The notes: generated by a model from the sequence alone, not told the origin. Shown: positions 7,981 to 17,096, counted from the stretch's first letter. The stretch: DNA of 64,000 nucleotides from Simplicispira suum (GCF_003008595.1 NZ_CP027669.1:3658001-3722000); one strand, 5' to 3'. Program-made: numbers and translations.

Positions 7981-9348
7981 CTAGCCGGCGCGCGAAGGCC
8001 GCGTTGCAAGCAATGCCTTCAAGGCGGCTGCCGTGCGCGCCGCCGCGCCCCGGTGGGCCGTGGAAAACGCCTGCGCCTGCGTGCGTCCAAGGGCAAGCCG
8101 GGCGCGGTCACTCGCCCATTGGCCTGCGGCCAACATGCCCTCGGCCATGCCGGCCACGCGCTGGGCGGCGCCTGCCGCGCAGGCCTGCTCGGCGACCTCG
8201 GCAAAGTTGAAGGTATGGGGCCCCATCACGACGGGGCAGCCACAGGCCGCAGCTTCGATCAGATTCTGACCACCGAGCGGCGCAAAGCTGCCGCCCAGCA
8301 GCGCCACATCGGCCAGGCCGTAGTACAGCGCCATTTCACCCAGGGTGTCACCCAACCAGACATCGGCATCCTGCGGCGGCTGACCCCATTGGCTGCGGCG
8401 GGCAACGCGCAGGCCGGCGCTGCTGAGCAGGGCAAAGACCTCGTCAAAGCGCTGCGGATGGCGCGGAACGATCAGCCATTGCACGCTGCCAGGCGCTGCA
8501 ATTGCTTCTGTATTGATAGCTGTTAACGCTTGCCCCGCCAGCGCTGGGGTCCTATTTTTTATGAAATTTTGCAGCCACATCGCCTCCTCGCCTTCGCGGC
8601 TGCTGGCCAGCAGCAGTACCGGCCGAGCGCTGGCCGCGTGCCATTCGCGCCCCTGGGCGAGCTGGGCGGCGTCGGGTTCGGCGTCGAACTTGAGGTTGCC
8701 CAGCACGCCCTGCACGGGGGCGCCCAATTGGCGCAGGCGCTCGGCGTCGGCGTCGGTTTGCGCCCAGACAGCGTTCAGGCGACCGTAGGCTGGGCGCGAG
8801 AGGCTGGCGATGCGCAAGGCGGCCGCCAGCGATTTTTCGCTCAGGCGTGCGTTCGCCAACACCAGTGGCACGCCGCGCGCCTGGCATGCTGCAACGAGGT
8901 TCGGCCAGACCTCGGTTTCCATCAAGATGCCGGCGGCCGGATGAAACTGCCGCAGAAAGCGCTCCACCGCACCGCGCGTATCCCAGGGCTGCCAGACCTG
9001 CACGTCGCCGGGCAGAAGCAGTTTTTCGCCTTCCGCCCTCCCTGTGGCGGTGCCGTGGGTGAGCAGCAAACGCATGTCGGGCCATTGCGCACGCAGCTCG
9101 GCCAGCAAGATGCCGGCGGCGCGCGTTTCGCCCAACGAGACGGCGTGAATCCACAGAAAACTGCCCTGCCCGCTGGTGCTGCTGTGCATCATCAGGCTGT
9201 CGAGCGGCGGGGCGTAGTAACCAAAACGTTCCCCTACCGCCGTGCCATAGCCTTTCTCTGCGCGGGCGCGGCGGCGCAGTTTGCGGCGCACCAGCGGCTG
9301 GGCCAGCCAGACCAGGAGGGAGTAAAGCCAGAGCGCAGCGCTTGCCAT
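7981..9348 (-). CDS. waaA: 3-deoxy-D-manno-octulosonic acid (Kdo) transferase with repeat-derived insertion
   Basis: 455 residues. WaaA (KdtA) transfers Kdo from CMP-Kdo to lipid IVA at the inner face of the inner membrane, an essential early step of LPS core synthesis. Seen: N-terminal membrane anchor (SAALWLYSLLVWLAQPLV), the acceptor-site SLGETRAAG with the presumed catalytic Glu, PAAGILMETEVWPNL, and the C-terminal CMP-Kdo-binding GGSFAPLGGQNLIEAAACG. The usual length is about 425; here residues ~260-283 (WLQNFIKNRTPALAG onwards) are encoded by an in-frame copy of the interspersed repeat at 8501-8570, accounting for the extra length. It follows the phosphohexomutase gene after 17 bases, probably as an operon. 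Confidence 0.93.
   Translation of the reverse strand: MASAALWLYSLLVWLAQPLVRRKLRRRARAEKGYGTAVGERFGYYAPPLDSLMMHSSTSGQGSFLWIHAVSLGETRAAGILLAELRAQWPDMRLLLTHGTATGRAEGEKLLLPGDVQVWQPWDTRGAVERFLRQFHPAAGILMETEVWPNLVAACQARGVPLVLANARLSEKSLAAALRIASLSRPAYGRLNAVWAQTDADAERLRQLGAPVQGVLGNLKFDAEPDAAQLAQGREWHAASARPVLLLASSREGEEAMWLQNFIKNRTPALAGQALTAINTEAIAAPGSVQWLIVPRHPQRFDEVFALLSSAGLRVARRSQWGQPPQDADVWLGDTLGEMALYYGLADVALLGGSFAPLGGQNLIEAAACGCPVVMGPHTFNFAEVAEQACAAGAAQRVAGMAEGMLAAGQWASDRARLALGRTQAQAFSTAHRGAAARTAAALKALLATRPSRAG
8501..8570. repeat. Copy of the ~60-bp interspersed repeat, inside waaA
   Basis: Contains TATTGATAGCTGTTAACGC followed by TTGCCCCGCCAGCGCTGGGG and an AT-rich end (TATTTTTTATGAAATTTT). The arrangement GATAGCT / AACGCTTG / AGCGCT / CATTTTTT-like matches the copies at 12438, 26210 and 54281 in the same orientation. 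It sits in frame within waaA, reading on the other strand without a stop. Confidence 0.7.
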
Positions 9349-9365
9349 GGTGGCTGTGTGTCCTG

Positions 9366-10754
9366 TCAGTGCGCCGCCGACTGCAAAGCTGCGTCCGGCT
9401 TGGCGCGGCGCAGAAGGGCGAGCATGTCCGTCTCAATGCGATGCAGCGCTTCGGGCGTCTGGCCTTCGAAGCGCAGCACCAGCACGGGCGTGGTGTTGCT
9501 GGCGCGAACCAGGCCGAAGCCGTCGGGCCAGTCCACGCGCAGGCCGTCGATGGTGTTGACGACGGCCGGCGCGGCAAAGGCGCCGTCGGCCTGGCGCTGC
9601 AGCTCGGCCGTGACGCGGTGCGGCTCGCCCTCCTCGCAGGCCACGTTCAGTTCGGGCGTGGAGTAGCTGGTGGGCAGGGCTTCGAGCACGGCGCCGGCGT
9701 CCGGGCTGCGGCTCAGGATTTCGAGCAAACGGCAGCCGGCGTAGGTGCCGTCGTCAAAGCCGTACCAGCGCTCTTTGAAGAAGATGTGCCCGCTCATCTC
9801 GCCGCCCAGCGGCGAATCCAGCTCCTTCATGCGCGCCTTGATGAGCGAGTGGCCGGTCTTGTACATCACCGGCACGCCGCCCGCTGCCTCAATGGCGGGC
9901 GCCAGGCGCTGGGTGCACTTCACGTCGAACAGGATGGGGGCGCCGGGGACGCGGGAGAGCACGTCCTGCGCAAACAGCATCATCTGGCGGTCCGGGTAGA
10001 TGTTGGCGCCGCTTCGCGTCACGATGCCCAGGCGGTCGCCGTCGCCGTCAAAGGCCAGGCCCAGCTCGGCGTCGCCCGCTTGCAGTGCGGCAATCAAATC
10101 GCGCAGGTTTTCGGGCTTGCTTGGGTCGGGGTGGTGGTTGGGGAAATTGCCGTCCACTTCGGAAAACAGCTCGGTCACCTCGCAGCCCAGCGCGCGGAAG
10201 ATGGCGGGAGCCGTGGCGCCGGCAATGCCGTTGCCGCTGTCGATCACAATTTTCATCGGCCGCGCCAGTTTCACATCCCCCAGAATGCGCTCGCGGTAGG
10301 CCGGCAGCACGTCGGCCTGGCCCATGCTGCCGCCGGCAGCAAGCTTCCAGCTGCGCTCTTCGATGGTGCGGCGCAGCGCCTGAATCTCTTCACCAAAGAT
10401 GGCCCGGCCGGCGAGCACCATCTTGAAGCCGTTGTAGTCCTTGGGGTTGTGGCTGCCGGTGATTTGAATACCACTGCGGCACAGCGTGCTGGCGGCGAAA
10501 TACAGCATGGGCGTGGTGCATAGGCCGATGTCGATCACGTCGAGGCCGGTTTCGGCCAGGCCCAGAATCAGCGCGTTCGACAGGTTGGCGCCCGAGAGGC
10601 GGCCATCGCGTCCCACGGCCACACTGCGCTCGCCGGCCTGCACGGCCGCTGTGCCAAAAGCCCGGCCCAGACAACGGGCCACTGCCTCGTTCACGGTTTC
10701 AGGAACCACGCCCCGAATGTCATAGGCTTTGAAAATGGCGGGAGACAGGAGCAC
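9366..10754 (-). CDS. algC: Phosphomannomutase/phosphoglucomutase
   Basis: 462 residues if translation begins at GTG 10754 (VLLSPAIFKAYDIRG), which gives the family length of about 460; no ATG is available near and no clear Shine-Dalgarno is visible, so the start is uncertain. The alpha-D-phosphohexomutase domains are complete: phosphoserine loop ITGSHNPKDYNG near 105, Mg-binding AFDGDGDRLGIV near 245, sugar-binding GGEMSGHIFF near 330, and the phosphate-binding VRASNTTPVL near 430. It interconverts mannose- or glucose-6-phosphate and the 1-phosphate for LPS and exopolysaccharide precursors. Its position just upstream of waaA fits envelope-sugar metabolism. Symbol algC is used in pseudomonads; manB is an alternative. 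Confidence 0.9.
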   Translation of the reverse strand: MLLSPAIFKAYDIRGVVPETVNEAVARCLGRAFGTAAVQAGERSVAVGRDGRLSGANLSNALILGLAETGLDVIDIGLCTTPMLYFAASTLCRSGIQITGSHNPKDYNGFKMVLAGRAIFGEEIQALRRTIEERSWKLAAGGSMGQADVLPAYRERILGDVKLARPMKIVIDSGNGIAGATAPAIFRALGCEVTELFSEVDGNFPNHHPDPSKPENLRDLIAALQAGDAELGLAFDGDGDRLGIVTRSGANIYPDRQMMLFAQDVLSRVPGAPILFDVKCTQRLAPAIEAAGGVPVMYKTGHSLIKARMKELDSPLGGEMSGHIFFKERWYGFDDGTYAGCRLLEILSRSPDAGAVLEALPTSYSTPELNVACEEGEPHRVTAELQRQADGAFAAPAVVNTIDGLRVDWPDGFGLVRASNTTPVLVLRFEGQTPEALHRIETDMLALLRRAKPDAALQSAAH

Positions 10755-10896
10755 GGGGTGGTCTTTCTTCGTCAATACAGCGGGGGCAAACGATTGTAGG
10801 GGCCTGCCCTGCCACACCCCTGTGACCGCCTGCCGGCCCGAATCCGCAGGTCCGAAAATGGCTAGCAGCCACCGGGCACGGCCCTATCATTGGCCC

Positions 10897-12429
10897 ATGC
10901 CCCGCCCTTCATCCATTGCAAAGCGCAGCGTCCAGGCCCCGCCCGCCGATGCGGGCCGCTACCTCGCGCTGTGCGCCCGCGATGCACGGTTTGACGGGCA
11001 GTTTTTCACCGGCGTCACCTCCACCGGCATCTACTGCCGCCCGGTTTGCTCCGTGCGCACGCCGCGCCGCGAGAACTGCCGCTTTTTCCATCTGGCGGCG
11101 CAGGCCGAGCAGGCGGGCTTTCGCCCCTGTTTGCGTTGCCGGCCCGAGGTGGCGCCGGGCCAGTTGGCCTGGTCCACGCAGGACGCCACCGCGTTGCTGC
11201 TGCAGCACGCGCTGCGGCTCATCGCCAGCGGCGCTGAGGGCGCTGCGCCGGTGGCCCAGCTGGCGCAGCGCCTGGGCGTGAGCGACCGGCACCTGCGGCG
11301 CATCTTCGAGGCGCGCCTGGGCATTACGCCGCTGCAGTACCTGCAGACCCAGCGCCTGCTGACGGCCAAGCACCTGTTGACCGATACCACCTTGAGCGCG
11401 ACCCAGGTGGCGCTGGCCAGCGGCTTTGGCAGCGTGCGGCGCTTCAACGACGCTTTTGCCCGGCAGTACCGGCTGAACCCGACGCAACTGCGCCGCAGCA
11501 GCGCTCGGCCGAGTCTGGACGGCGCAGCGACCATGCTGCTGCGCCTGGCCTACCGCCCGCCGCTCGATACCGCCGCCCTGCTGGGCTTTTTTGCTACGCG
11601 CCAGATTGCCGGCATGGAACAGGTCGATGCAAGCGACGGCGCTGCCATGCTGCGGCGTACCGTTCGCATGGGCAACGGCGATCAGGCGTGCAGTGGCTGG
11701 ATCGCGCTGCGCTTTCACGCCGAGCGCTTTCACCCGGAGCGCTGCGAGCTGCTGCTGGAGACAAGTGACACGCTCGCGCCGCAGCTGGGAGCGGTGATGC
11801 GGCGCGTGCGCAGCATGCTGGACCTGGACGCCGACCCGGCGGCCATCAACGAACGCTTGCATGCGGATTTTCCCGAGGGCGACGGCCTGCGCGTGCCCGG
11901 CGCCTGGGACGGTTTCGAGATGGCCGTGCGCGCCGTGCTGGGCCAGCAAATCACGGTGGCGGCGGCGCGCACCCTGGCGGGCCGGCTGGTAGCGCGCTTT
12001 GGCGAGCCCATCACCACGCCGTGGCCAGCGCTCAGCCACCTGTTTCCCAGCGCTGCCGTGCTGGCCGCTGCGCCCGGCGAGGCGCTGGGTCAACTGGGCA
12101 TCGTGCGCCAGCGCCAGGGGGCGATTGCGGCGCTGGCGCGGGCAGTCGATGCGGGCGAGCTGCGCCTGGAGCCGGGCGCCGACGTGGAGGCAACGATGTC
12201 GCAATTGCGCGCCCTGCCCGGCATTGGCGACTGGACGGCGCAGTACATCGCCATGCGCGTGCTGCGCTGGCCCGACGCTTTTCCCGCCGGCGATATGGCG
12301 CTGCAATCGGCGCTGGGCGTGCGCCAGGACCCGCGCCCGGCACGCGCTGCCGAAGCCGCTTCCGCCGCCTGGAAGCCCTGGCGCAGCTACGCCGTGGTGC
12401 GCGCCTGGGCCCGAGGAGCGGCGCCATGA
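10897..12429 (+). CDS. alkA: Ada Zn-domain / AraC HTH / AlkA-type DNA-3-methyladenine glycosylase fusion
   Basis: 510 residues, start ATG 10897 giving a short basic N-terminus before the Ada domain. Domain order: Ada metal-binding domain (~20-95) with four zinc-ligand cysteines in GIYCRPVCSVRTPRREN and FRPCLRCRPE; AraC-type HTH (~100-185, LRRIFEARLGITPLQYLQT); AlkA N-terminal domain (~200-300); HhH-GPD glycosylase (~325-500) with GIGDWTAQYIAMRVL and the catalytic Asp in FPAGDMALQ. It should sense methyl phosphotriester damage through the Ada cysteine, activate transcription, and excise 3-methyladenine. The O6-methylguanine transferase is a separate gene just downstream. Transcribed divergently from the phosphohexomutase gene. 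Confidence 0.92.
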   Translation: MPRPSSIAKRSVQAPPADAGRYLALCARDARFDGQFFTGVTSTGIYCRPVCSVRTPRRENCRFFHLAAQAEQAGFRPCLRCRPEVAPGQLAWSTQDATALLLQHALRLIASGAEGAAPVAQLAQRLGVSDRHLRRIFEARLGITPLQYLQTQRLLTAKHLLTDTTLSATQVALASGFGSVRRFNDAFARQYRLNPTQLRRSSARPSLDGAATMLLRLAYRPPLDTAALLGFFATRQIAGMEQVDASDGAAMLRRTVRMGNGDQACSGWIALRFHAERFHPERCELLLETSDTLAPQLGAVMRRVRSMLDLDADPAAINERLHADFPEGDGLRVPGAWDGFEMAVRAVLGQQITVAAARTLAGRLVARFGEPITTPWPALSHLFPSAAVLAAAPGEALGQLGIVRQRQGAIAALARAVDAGELRLEPGADVEATMSQLRALPGIGDWTAQYIAMRVLRWPDAFPAGDMALQSALGVRQDPRPARAAEAASAAWKPWRSYAVVRAWARGAAP

Positions 12430-12437
12430 CAGCGCTC

Positions 12438-12505
12438 ATTGCTATTAAAATACTAGCTGCTGACGCTTACCCAATAAGCGCTAGAGACCATTTTCATTCA
12501 TAATT
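12438..12505. repeat. Copy of the ~60-bp interspersed repeat between alkA and ogt
   Basis: A well-preserved intergenic copy: ATTGCTATTAAAATACTAGC, then TGCTGACGCTTACCCAATAA, then GCGCTAGAGACCATTTTCAT. The paired ACGCTTA...TAAGCGCT core can form a short hairpin. It occupies most of the gap between the two repair genes. Confidence 0.75.
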
Positions 12506-12567
12506 CGTGCGCTTTCCTGCCTGTTTGCCGCAGTCTGGCGCACCCACCACCCCGCAGGAATCTCTCC

Positions 12568-13116
12568 ATGCATTTCCATCCTGACACCGTGCAATCCCGC
12601 GTTGAAACGCCCTTGGGCCCCGTGCGTCTGGCGGCGTCGCCTGCCGGCCTGTGCGGCCTGTGGTTTGAAGGCCAGCAGCACCAGCCGGCGCAGCTGGGCG
12701 GCGCTGGCGCCTGGCCGATGAGCGCCGATCACCCCGTGCTGCAGGCAGCAGCGGACCAACTGGGTGATTGGCTTCAGGGCGAGCGCCAGTGCTTCGATCT
12801 GCCGCTGGACCTCGCTGGCGGCACGCCGTTTCAGCAAGCAGTCTGGCGCGCACTGCTGGGCATTGCCTGGGGCCAGACGCGCAGCTACGGCCAGGTGGCG
12901 CAGCTCGCTGGCGCGCCAGCCGCCGTGCGCGCCGTGGGCGCAGCCGTGGGGCGCAACCCGATTTCGCTGGTAGTGCCCTGCCACCGCGTACTGGGCGCGG
13001 CCGGCGCCCTGACGGGCTATGCCGGAGGCCTGGAGCGCAAGCGCGCACTTTTGGAACACGAAGGCGCCTTGCCGGCCCCACGCTCTGACAGCGCGGCGAT
13101 GCGCCTGGCAGCATGA
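12568..13116 (+). CDS. ogt: Methylated-DNA--[protein]-cysteine S-methyltransferase
   Basis: 182 residues. The suicide active site VVPCHRVLGAAGALTGYAGG is intact (PCHRV, near residue 139), preceded by the winged-helix DNA-binding segment TPFQQAVWRALLGIAWGQTR. The enzyme removes alkyl groups from O6-alkylguanine and O4-alkylthymine by transfer to its own cysteine. With the upstream Ada/AlkA fusion it forms an alkylation-repair pair: the metal-binding, HTH and glycosylase parts are in the first protein and the methyltransferase in the second. The final ATGA at 13113-13116 overlaps the start of the EamA transporter gene, implying translational coupling. Confidence 0.95.
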   Translation: MHFHPDTVQSRVETPLGPVRLAASPAGLCGLWFEGQQHQPAQLGGAGAWPMSADHPVLQAAADQLGDWLQGERQCFDLPLDLAGGTPFQQAVWRALLGIAWGQTRSYGQVAQLAGAPAAVRAVGAAVGRNPISLVVPCHRVLGAAGALTGYAGGLERKRALLEHEGALPAPRSDSAAMRLAA

Positions 13117-14021
13117 GCAGCGAGGCAACGGTGCGAACGGCACCAACCTGGATGCGTGAATTCTTTCTGCTCTCCAGCCTGTGGGGCGCCTCTTTTTTGT
13201 TCATGCGGCTGGGCGCTGCCGAATTTGGCCCCTTCCCCACTGCTGGGCTGCGCGTGGCGCTGGCCACCGTGTTTCTCTGGCCGATCCTGGTGCAACAGGG
13301 TCAGTGGCCGGCCTTGCGCAAGCACTGGCGGCCGGTGCTCCTGGGCGGCCTGATCAATTCGGCCATTCCCTTTGCGCTGTATGCCTGGGCGGTGCTGCAC
13401 ATCACCACCGGTCTGGCGTCCATCCTGAACGCCACGGTGCCGCTGTTTGGCGCCATCGTCGCCTGGCTCTGGCTGGGCGAGCGCATTGGGCGGCTGCGCT
13501 CGCTGGGTCTGGCACTGGGCTTTTTCGGCGTGGCGCTGCTCGCCTGGCGCGCACCGGGCGGCGCCGGGGGCAAGTCGGATCTGGCTCCCTGGGCAGTCGC
13601 TGCCTGCCTGGGCGCCACCACCTGCTACGCGCTGGCGGCCAGCTATGCCAGGCGCTACCTGATGAATGTTCCACCCTTGGCCACCGCCACCGGCAGCCAG
13701 TTGGGTGCGGCCTTGTTTTTGGCCATTCCCATGGTCATGACCTGGCCAGAGCAAATGCCTGGGCTGCGCGCCTGGGCCGCCGTGGTGGCGATTGCCGTTT
13801 TGTGCACGGGCATTGCCTACATTCTGTATTTCCGTTTGATCGTGCACGCCGGCCCGAGCCGTGCACTGGCAGTCACCTTTCTGGCGCCCGTGTTTGCCGT
13901 GTTCTATGGCGTGGTGTTCCTGAGCGAAACCGTGACCCTCTGGATGCTGGGTTGTGCGCTGGTGATCATCGTGGGTACGCTGCTCTCCACAGGCCTGTTG
14001 GGGGCGCGTCGATTCCGCTAG
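13113..14021 (+). CDS. EamA/DMT family transporter
   Basis: 302 residues with about ten hydrophobic helices in two EamA repeats (first ~15-145, second ~160-295), the layout of drug/metabolite exporters such as RhaT/YdcZ relatives. The first helix has LSSLWGASFLFMRLGA; the repeat ends carry VPLFGAIVAWLWLGERIG and APVFAVFYGVVFLSETVT, the conserved P-x-x-x-x-x-x-W/E pattern. Substrate cannot be assigned. The start ATG overlaps the ogt stop, so it is expressed with the alkylation-repair genes, but a functional link is not proven. The stop at 14019-14021 enters a long inverted repeat. Confidence 0.9.
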   Translation: MSSEATVRTAPTWMREFFLLSSLWGASFLFMRLGAAEFGPFPTAGLRVALATVFLWPILVQQGQWPALRKHWRPVLLGGLINSAIPFALYAWAVLHITTGLASILNATVPLFGAIVAWLWLGERIGRLRSLGLALGFFGVALLAWRAPGGAGGKSDLAPWAVAACLGATTCYALAASYARRYLMNVPPLATATGSQLGAALFLAIPMVMTWPEQMPGLRAWAAVVAIAVLCTGIAYILYFRLIVHAGPSRALAVTFLAPVFAVFYGVVFLSETVTLWMLGCALVIIVGTLLSTGLLGARRFR

Positions 14022-14070
14022 GGCCTGTTAACACTATGCGCGGTCCCCTTGCATAGCGTTAACAGGCCCT
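14020..14070. repeat. Long inverted repeat after the EamA gene
   Basis: Two 20-base arms, 14020-14039 (AGGGCCTGTTAACACTATGC) and 14051-14070 (GCATAGCGTTAACAGGCCCT), are reverse complements except for one position and flank an 11-base loop. It begins within the EamA stop codon. There is no T-run on either side, so it is not a classic intrinsic terminator, though the RNA would fold very stably. It could terminate or stabilise the upstream transcript, or be a remnant of a small mobile repeat. Confidence 0.85.
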
Positions 14071-14106
14071 CAACAAATCGCGCCCATCATCGCCTAAACT
14101 GCGCTC

Positions 14107-17034
14107 ATGGCGCTCCCGCTCACCCGCACCGATCCCTTGCCTGATGCCATGCCAGGCGATGTGATGGCGGTTGACGAAGGCCGCGTGCACAACATCACCA
14201 CGCTGCTCAGTTCCGAGGCCAAATTCAGCGCCATGTCTCAGGCGCTGCCCGATCCCTGTGGCATCACGCGCGTGGTCGATGGGCGCTACATCGAAGTCAA
14301 CCCCGCGTTCTGCGCGCTGGTGGGCATCCCGCGCGAGCAGATTGTCGGGCGCACATCGCTTGAGCTGGAAATCTGGGACAGCCCGCAGGAACGCGAGCGC
14401 CTGCTCGAAGTGCTGGCCCGCGATGGCCGCGTCGATCAATTGAGCATGAAGGCCCGCGCGCAAGGGCGGGTTGTTCCAGGCCTGATGTCGGTGTCGCCGG
14501 TAGAGATTGATGGCGAAGACTGCATCGTGTTTGTGTTCCATGACATGACGCGCGAAAAGAGCGTTCAGGATGGGTTGCTCGCCGCCCACGCCCTGATGAC
14601 GCAAGCGGGACAAATGGCCCGGCTCGGCGCCTGGGAATCGGACGAGCATGGAACAGTGATTCGCTGGAGCGATGTCTGCTGCGAAGTGCATGGCCTGCCG
14701 CCGGGAACGGCGCCGCCACTTGACTACATCGGGCAGTCCCTGACGCCGGCTTCGCAGGAGGCTTTGCGCAATGCGGCGCGCGCCTGCCTGCGCGACGGCA
14801 CCGAATGGACGCTGGATCTGCAGGTCATTCGGGCCGACAACGGCCAGCTTCGCTGGATGCGTGCCCATGGCGAAGCCGTGCGCGAAGGCGGCCGAACACT
14901 GCGGATGCAGGGCGTGATGCAGGACATCGACGCTGCGCACCAGGCGGAAGAAGCGCTGCGCGAGTCGCAGCAGCGCTTTCGGCTGATCTTTCAGATGCTG
15001 CCCTACCCCATGGGCATCACCCGCTGCGCCGATGGAACCTACGTCGACGTCAACCCCGCCTGGGAATCGATGACCGGTGTCGCGCGCAGCGAAGCCATTG
15101 GCAGCACGGTGCTGGCGCTCGGCCTCTACAGCGCCGATGACCGCGCAACGGTTCTTGAGCCGGCCCTGCGCGGCGAAGAGGACACTCCCGTGGAGGCGAC
15201 GCTGCGTTCGCGCGTCGGGCCGGCGCTCACGGTACAGCAGTCGACGCGCAAGATCACCCTGGGCAGCACCGAATGCTGGCTGTTCGCGCTGCACGACATC
15301 ACCGACCGCAAGCGCGCCGAAAAAGCCATGCGCGAGCGCGAGGCAGTGCTCAGTCTCACGCTGGAAGCAGCGTCCGTCGGCCTGTGGGACTGCGACATCA
15401 CGAATGGCCTGGTGACTGGAGACGCTCGCTGGAACCGCATGCGCGGCGTGGATCAGTCCACCGAGCAAACGGTACCGTTTGACCAGTGTGCAGGCAGCGG
15501 CGATGCCCCGCGCATGCGCGCGGAGCTCAGACGCCACGCACGCGCGCCCGCAACCAAATTTGACCTCATCACCACGGTACCCGGAGCCCTGGAAGGCCAG
15601 CGCTGGATGCGCAACCTGGGCAAGATCGTCGCCTGGGGGGACGATGGCAAGCCAAGCCGCATGCTCGGGGTCACCATCGACGTGACCGGCCAGCGCGAGC
15701 AGGAACTCCTGCTCCAGCGTCTGGCCCACTACGACGCGCTCACCGACCTCCCCAACCGCGTGCTCATGGCCCGGCAGCTTTCCGACGCCATGGAACAGGC
15801 CCGCACCAGTGGCCAGTTGCTCGGGGTGGCCTACCTTGATCTGGACGGTTTCAAACCCGTCAACGACCGCTTTGGTCACGATGCCGGGGACGAGCTGCTG
15901 CGCTGCGTCGCCCGGCGCCTGAGCGCTGCGCTGCGGCCCCAGGACTGTGTGGCGCGGCTGGGGGGCGATGAATTTGCCATTCTGTTGCCCGATCTTTCCT
16001 CCAGCGAAGATGCCCAGCGTGCGCTCGCCCGCCTCATGGAAGGCATTTCCGCGCCCTATTCGTTGCAGGGCGAAACCATAGGCGTCACGGCAAGCATTGG
16101 CTACACGCTTTTCCCCCGCGACGATGCCGACGCCGACACCTTGCTGCGCCACGCCGACCAGGCCATGTACGCCGCCAAACAGGCCGGGCGCAACCGCTTT
16201 CACGAGTTTGACGCCGCGCAGGAACGCGAAATGCTTCAGATGCGCGCCCAGATCGTGCATTTGCGCGAAGCCCTGGCGGCAGGCCAGTTCGAACTGTACC
16301 TGCAGCCCAAGGTGGACATGCGCCTGGGGACGGTGGTGGGCGCCGAAGCGCTGGCCCGCTGGAACCACCCGCAACGGGGCGTGCTCTCCCCAGGGGCCTT
16401 TTTGCCGTTCATCGAGGGGACCGAGCTGGAGACGCTGTTTGGCGCCTGGGTGGTCGACGCGGGCCTGACGCTGCTCGACGATTTCTGCAAGGCGGGGCTG
16501 CAATTCCCGCTGAGCATCAATATTGCAGCGCCGCATTTGCAGCAAAAAGACTTCGCACCCTGGATGTCGGAGCAGCTCAAGGCGCATCCGCAAGCACCGG
16601 TGCACCTGCTGGACATTGAAATCACCGAAGCCACGGCCTTGTTTCACCTGGACCGTGTGGCGCAAACCCTGCGCGAGCTGCGTGCGCTGGGCATCACGAT
16701 CTCGCTGGACGATTTCGGCACCGGCTATTCGTCGCTCACCTATTTGCGCCGCCTGCCGCTCAATACGCTCAAGATCGATCAGAGCTTTGTCAGCGGCATG
16801 ATGGACCAGGCGGGTGATCTGGCCATCGTCCAAGGCGTCATCGGCCTGGCGCGCTCTTTTGGCTACAAGGTGATCGCCGAAGGGGTGGAAACCGAAGACC
16901 AGGGACAGATGCTGCTGCAGATGGGCTGCGCGCAGGCCCAGGGCTATTTCATCGCCAGGCCCATGCCGGCAGCAGCCTTCCTCACCTGGCTGCACAGCTG
17001 GCAGGCGCCGGAAGCCTGGGTTCGATTAAATTAG
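14107..17034 (+). CDS. Multi-PAS GGDEF-EAL cyclic di-GMP signalling protein
   Basis: 975 residues, no obvious membrane segments. Four PAS/PAC-like units fill residues ~30-540 (for example PCGITRVVDGRYIEVNPAF and MGITRCADGTYVDVNPAW). The GGDEF domain has an intact LGGDEFAIL (G619 onward) with an RPQD inhibitory site five residues before it. The EAL domain has EAL at 747-749, DDFGTGYSSLTYLRR, the lysine in NTLKIDQSFV and EGVETED, so both diguanylate cyclase and c-di-GMP phosphodiesterase centres look complete. Which activity dominates is unknown; the PAS units presumably sense redox, oxygen or a ligand. It stands alone between an inverted repeat and prpE, which is on the other strand. Confidence 0.95.
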   Translation: MALPLTRTDPLPDAMPGDVMAVDEGRVHNITTLLSSEAKFSAMSQALPDPCGITRVVDGRYIEVNPAFCALVGIPREQIVGRTSLELEIWDSPQERERLLEVLARDGRVDQLSMKARAQGRVVPGLMSVSPVEIDGEDCIVFVFHDMTREKSVQDGLLAAHALMTQAGQMARLGAWESDEHGTVIRWSDVCCEVHGLPPGTAPPLDYIGQSLTPASQEALRNAARACLRDGTEWTLDLQVIRADNGQLRWMRAHGEAVREGGRTLRMQGVMQDIDAAHQAEEALRESQQRFRLIFQMLPYPMGITRCADGTYVDVNPAWESMTGVARSEAIGSTVLALGLYSADDRATVLEPALRGEEDTPVEATLRSRVGPALTVQQSTRKITLGSTECWLFALHDITDRKRAEKAMREREAVLSLTLEAASVGLWDCDITNGLVTGDARWNRMRGVDQSTEQTVPFDQCAGSGDAPRMRAELRRHARAPATKFDLITTVPGALEGQRWMRNLGKIVAWGDDGKPSRMLGVTIDVTGQREQELLLQRLAHYDALTDLPNRVLMARQLSDAMEQARTSGQLLGVAYLDLDGFKPVNDRFGHDAGDELLRCVARRLSAALRPQDCVARLGGDEFAILLPDLSSSEDAQRALARLMEGISAPYSLQGETIGVTASIGYTLFPRDDADADTLLRHADQAMYAAKQAGRNRFHEFDAAQEREMLQMRAQIVHLREALAAGQFELYLQPKVDMRLGTVVGAEALARWNHPQRGVLSPGAFLPFIEGTELETLFGAWVVDAGLTLLDDFCKAGLQFPLSINIAAPHLQQKDFAPWMSEQLKAHPQAPVHLLDIEITEATALFHLDRVAQTLRELRALGITISLDDFGTGYSSLTYLRRLPLNTLKIDQSFVSGMMDQAGDLAIVQGVIGLARSFGYKVIAEGVETEDQGQMLLQMGCAQAQGYFIARPMPAAAFLTWLHSWQAPEAWVRLN

Positions 17035-17040
17035 CAGACA

Positions 17041-17096
17041 AATTGGCCACCAGCGCTTGATACACAAGCGCTGACAGCTATCGTTTTTGATATTCA
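17041..17096. repeat. Copy of the ~60-bp interspersed repeat between convergent genes
   Basis: Reverse-oriented copy: ATTGGCCACCAGCGCTTGAT, ACACAAGCGCTGACAGCTAT, CGTTTTTGATATTCA. The core AGCGCTTgatacacAAGCGCT is a perfect 7-base inverted repeat with a 6-base loop. It lies between the convergent GGDEF-EAL and prpE genes and reaches the prpE stop codon, so it could act as a bidirectional hairpin. Confidence 0.8.
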
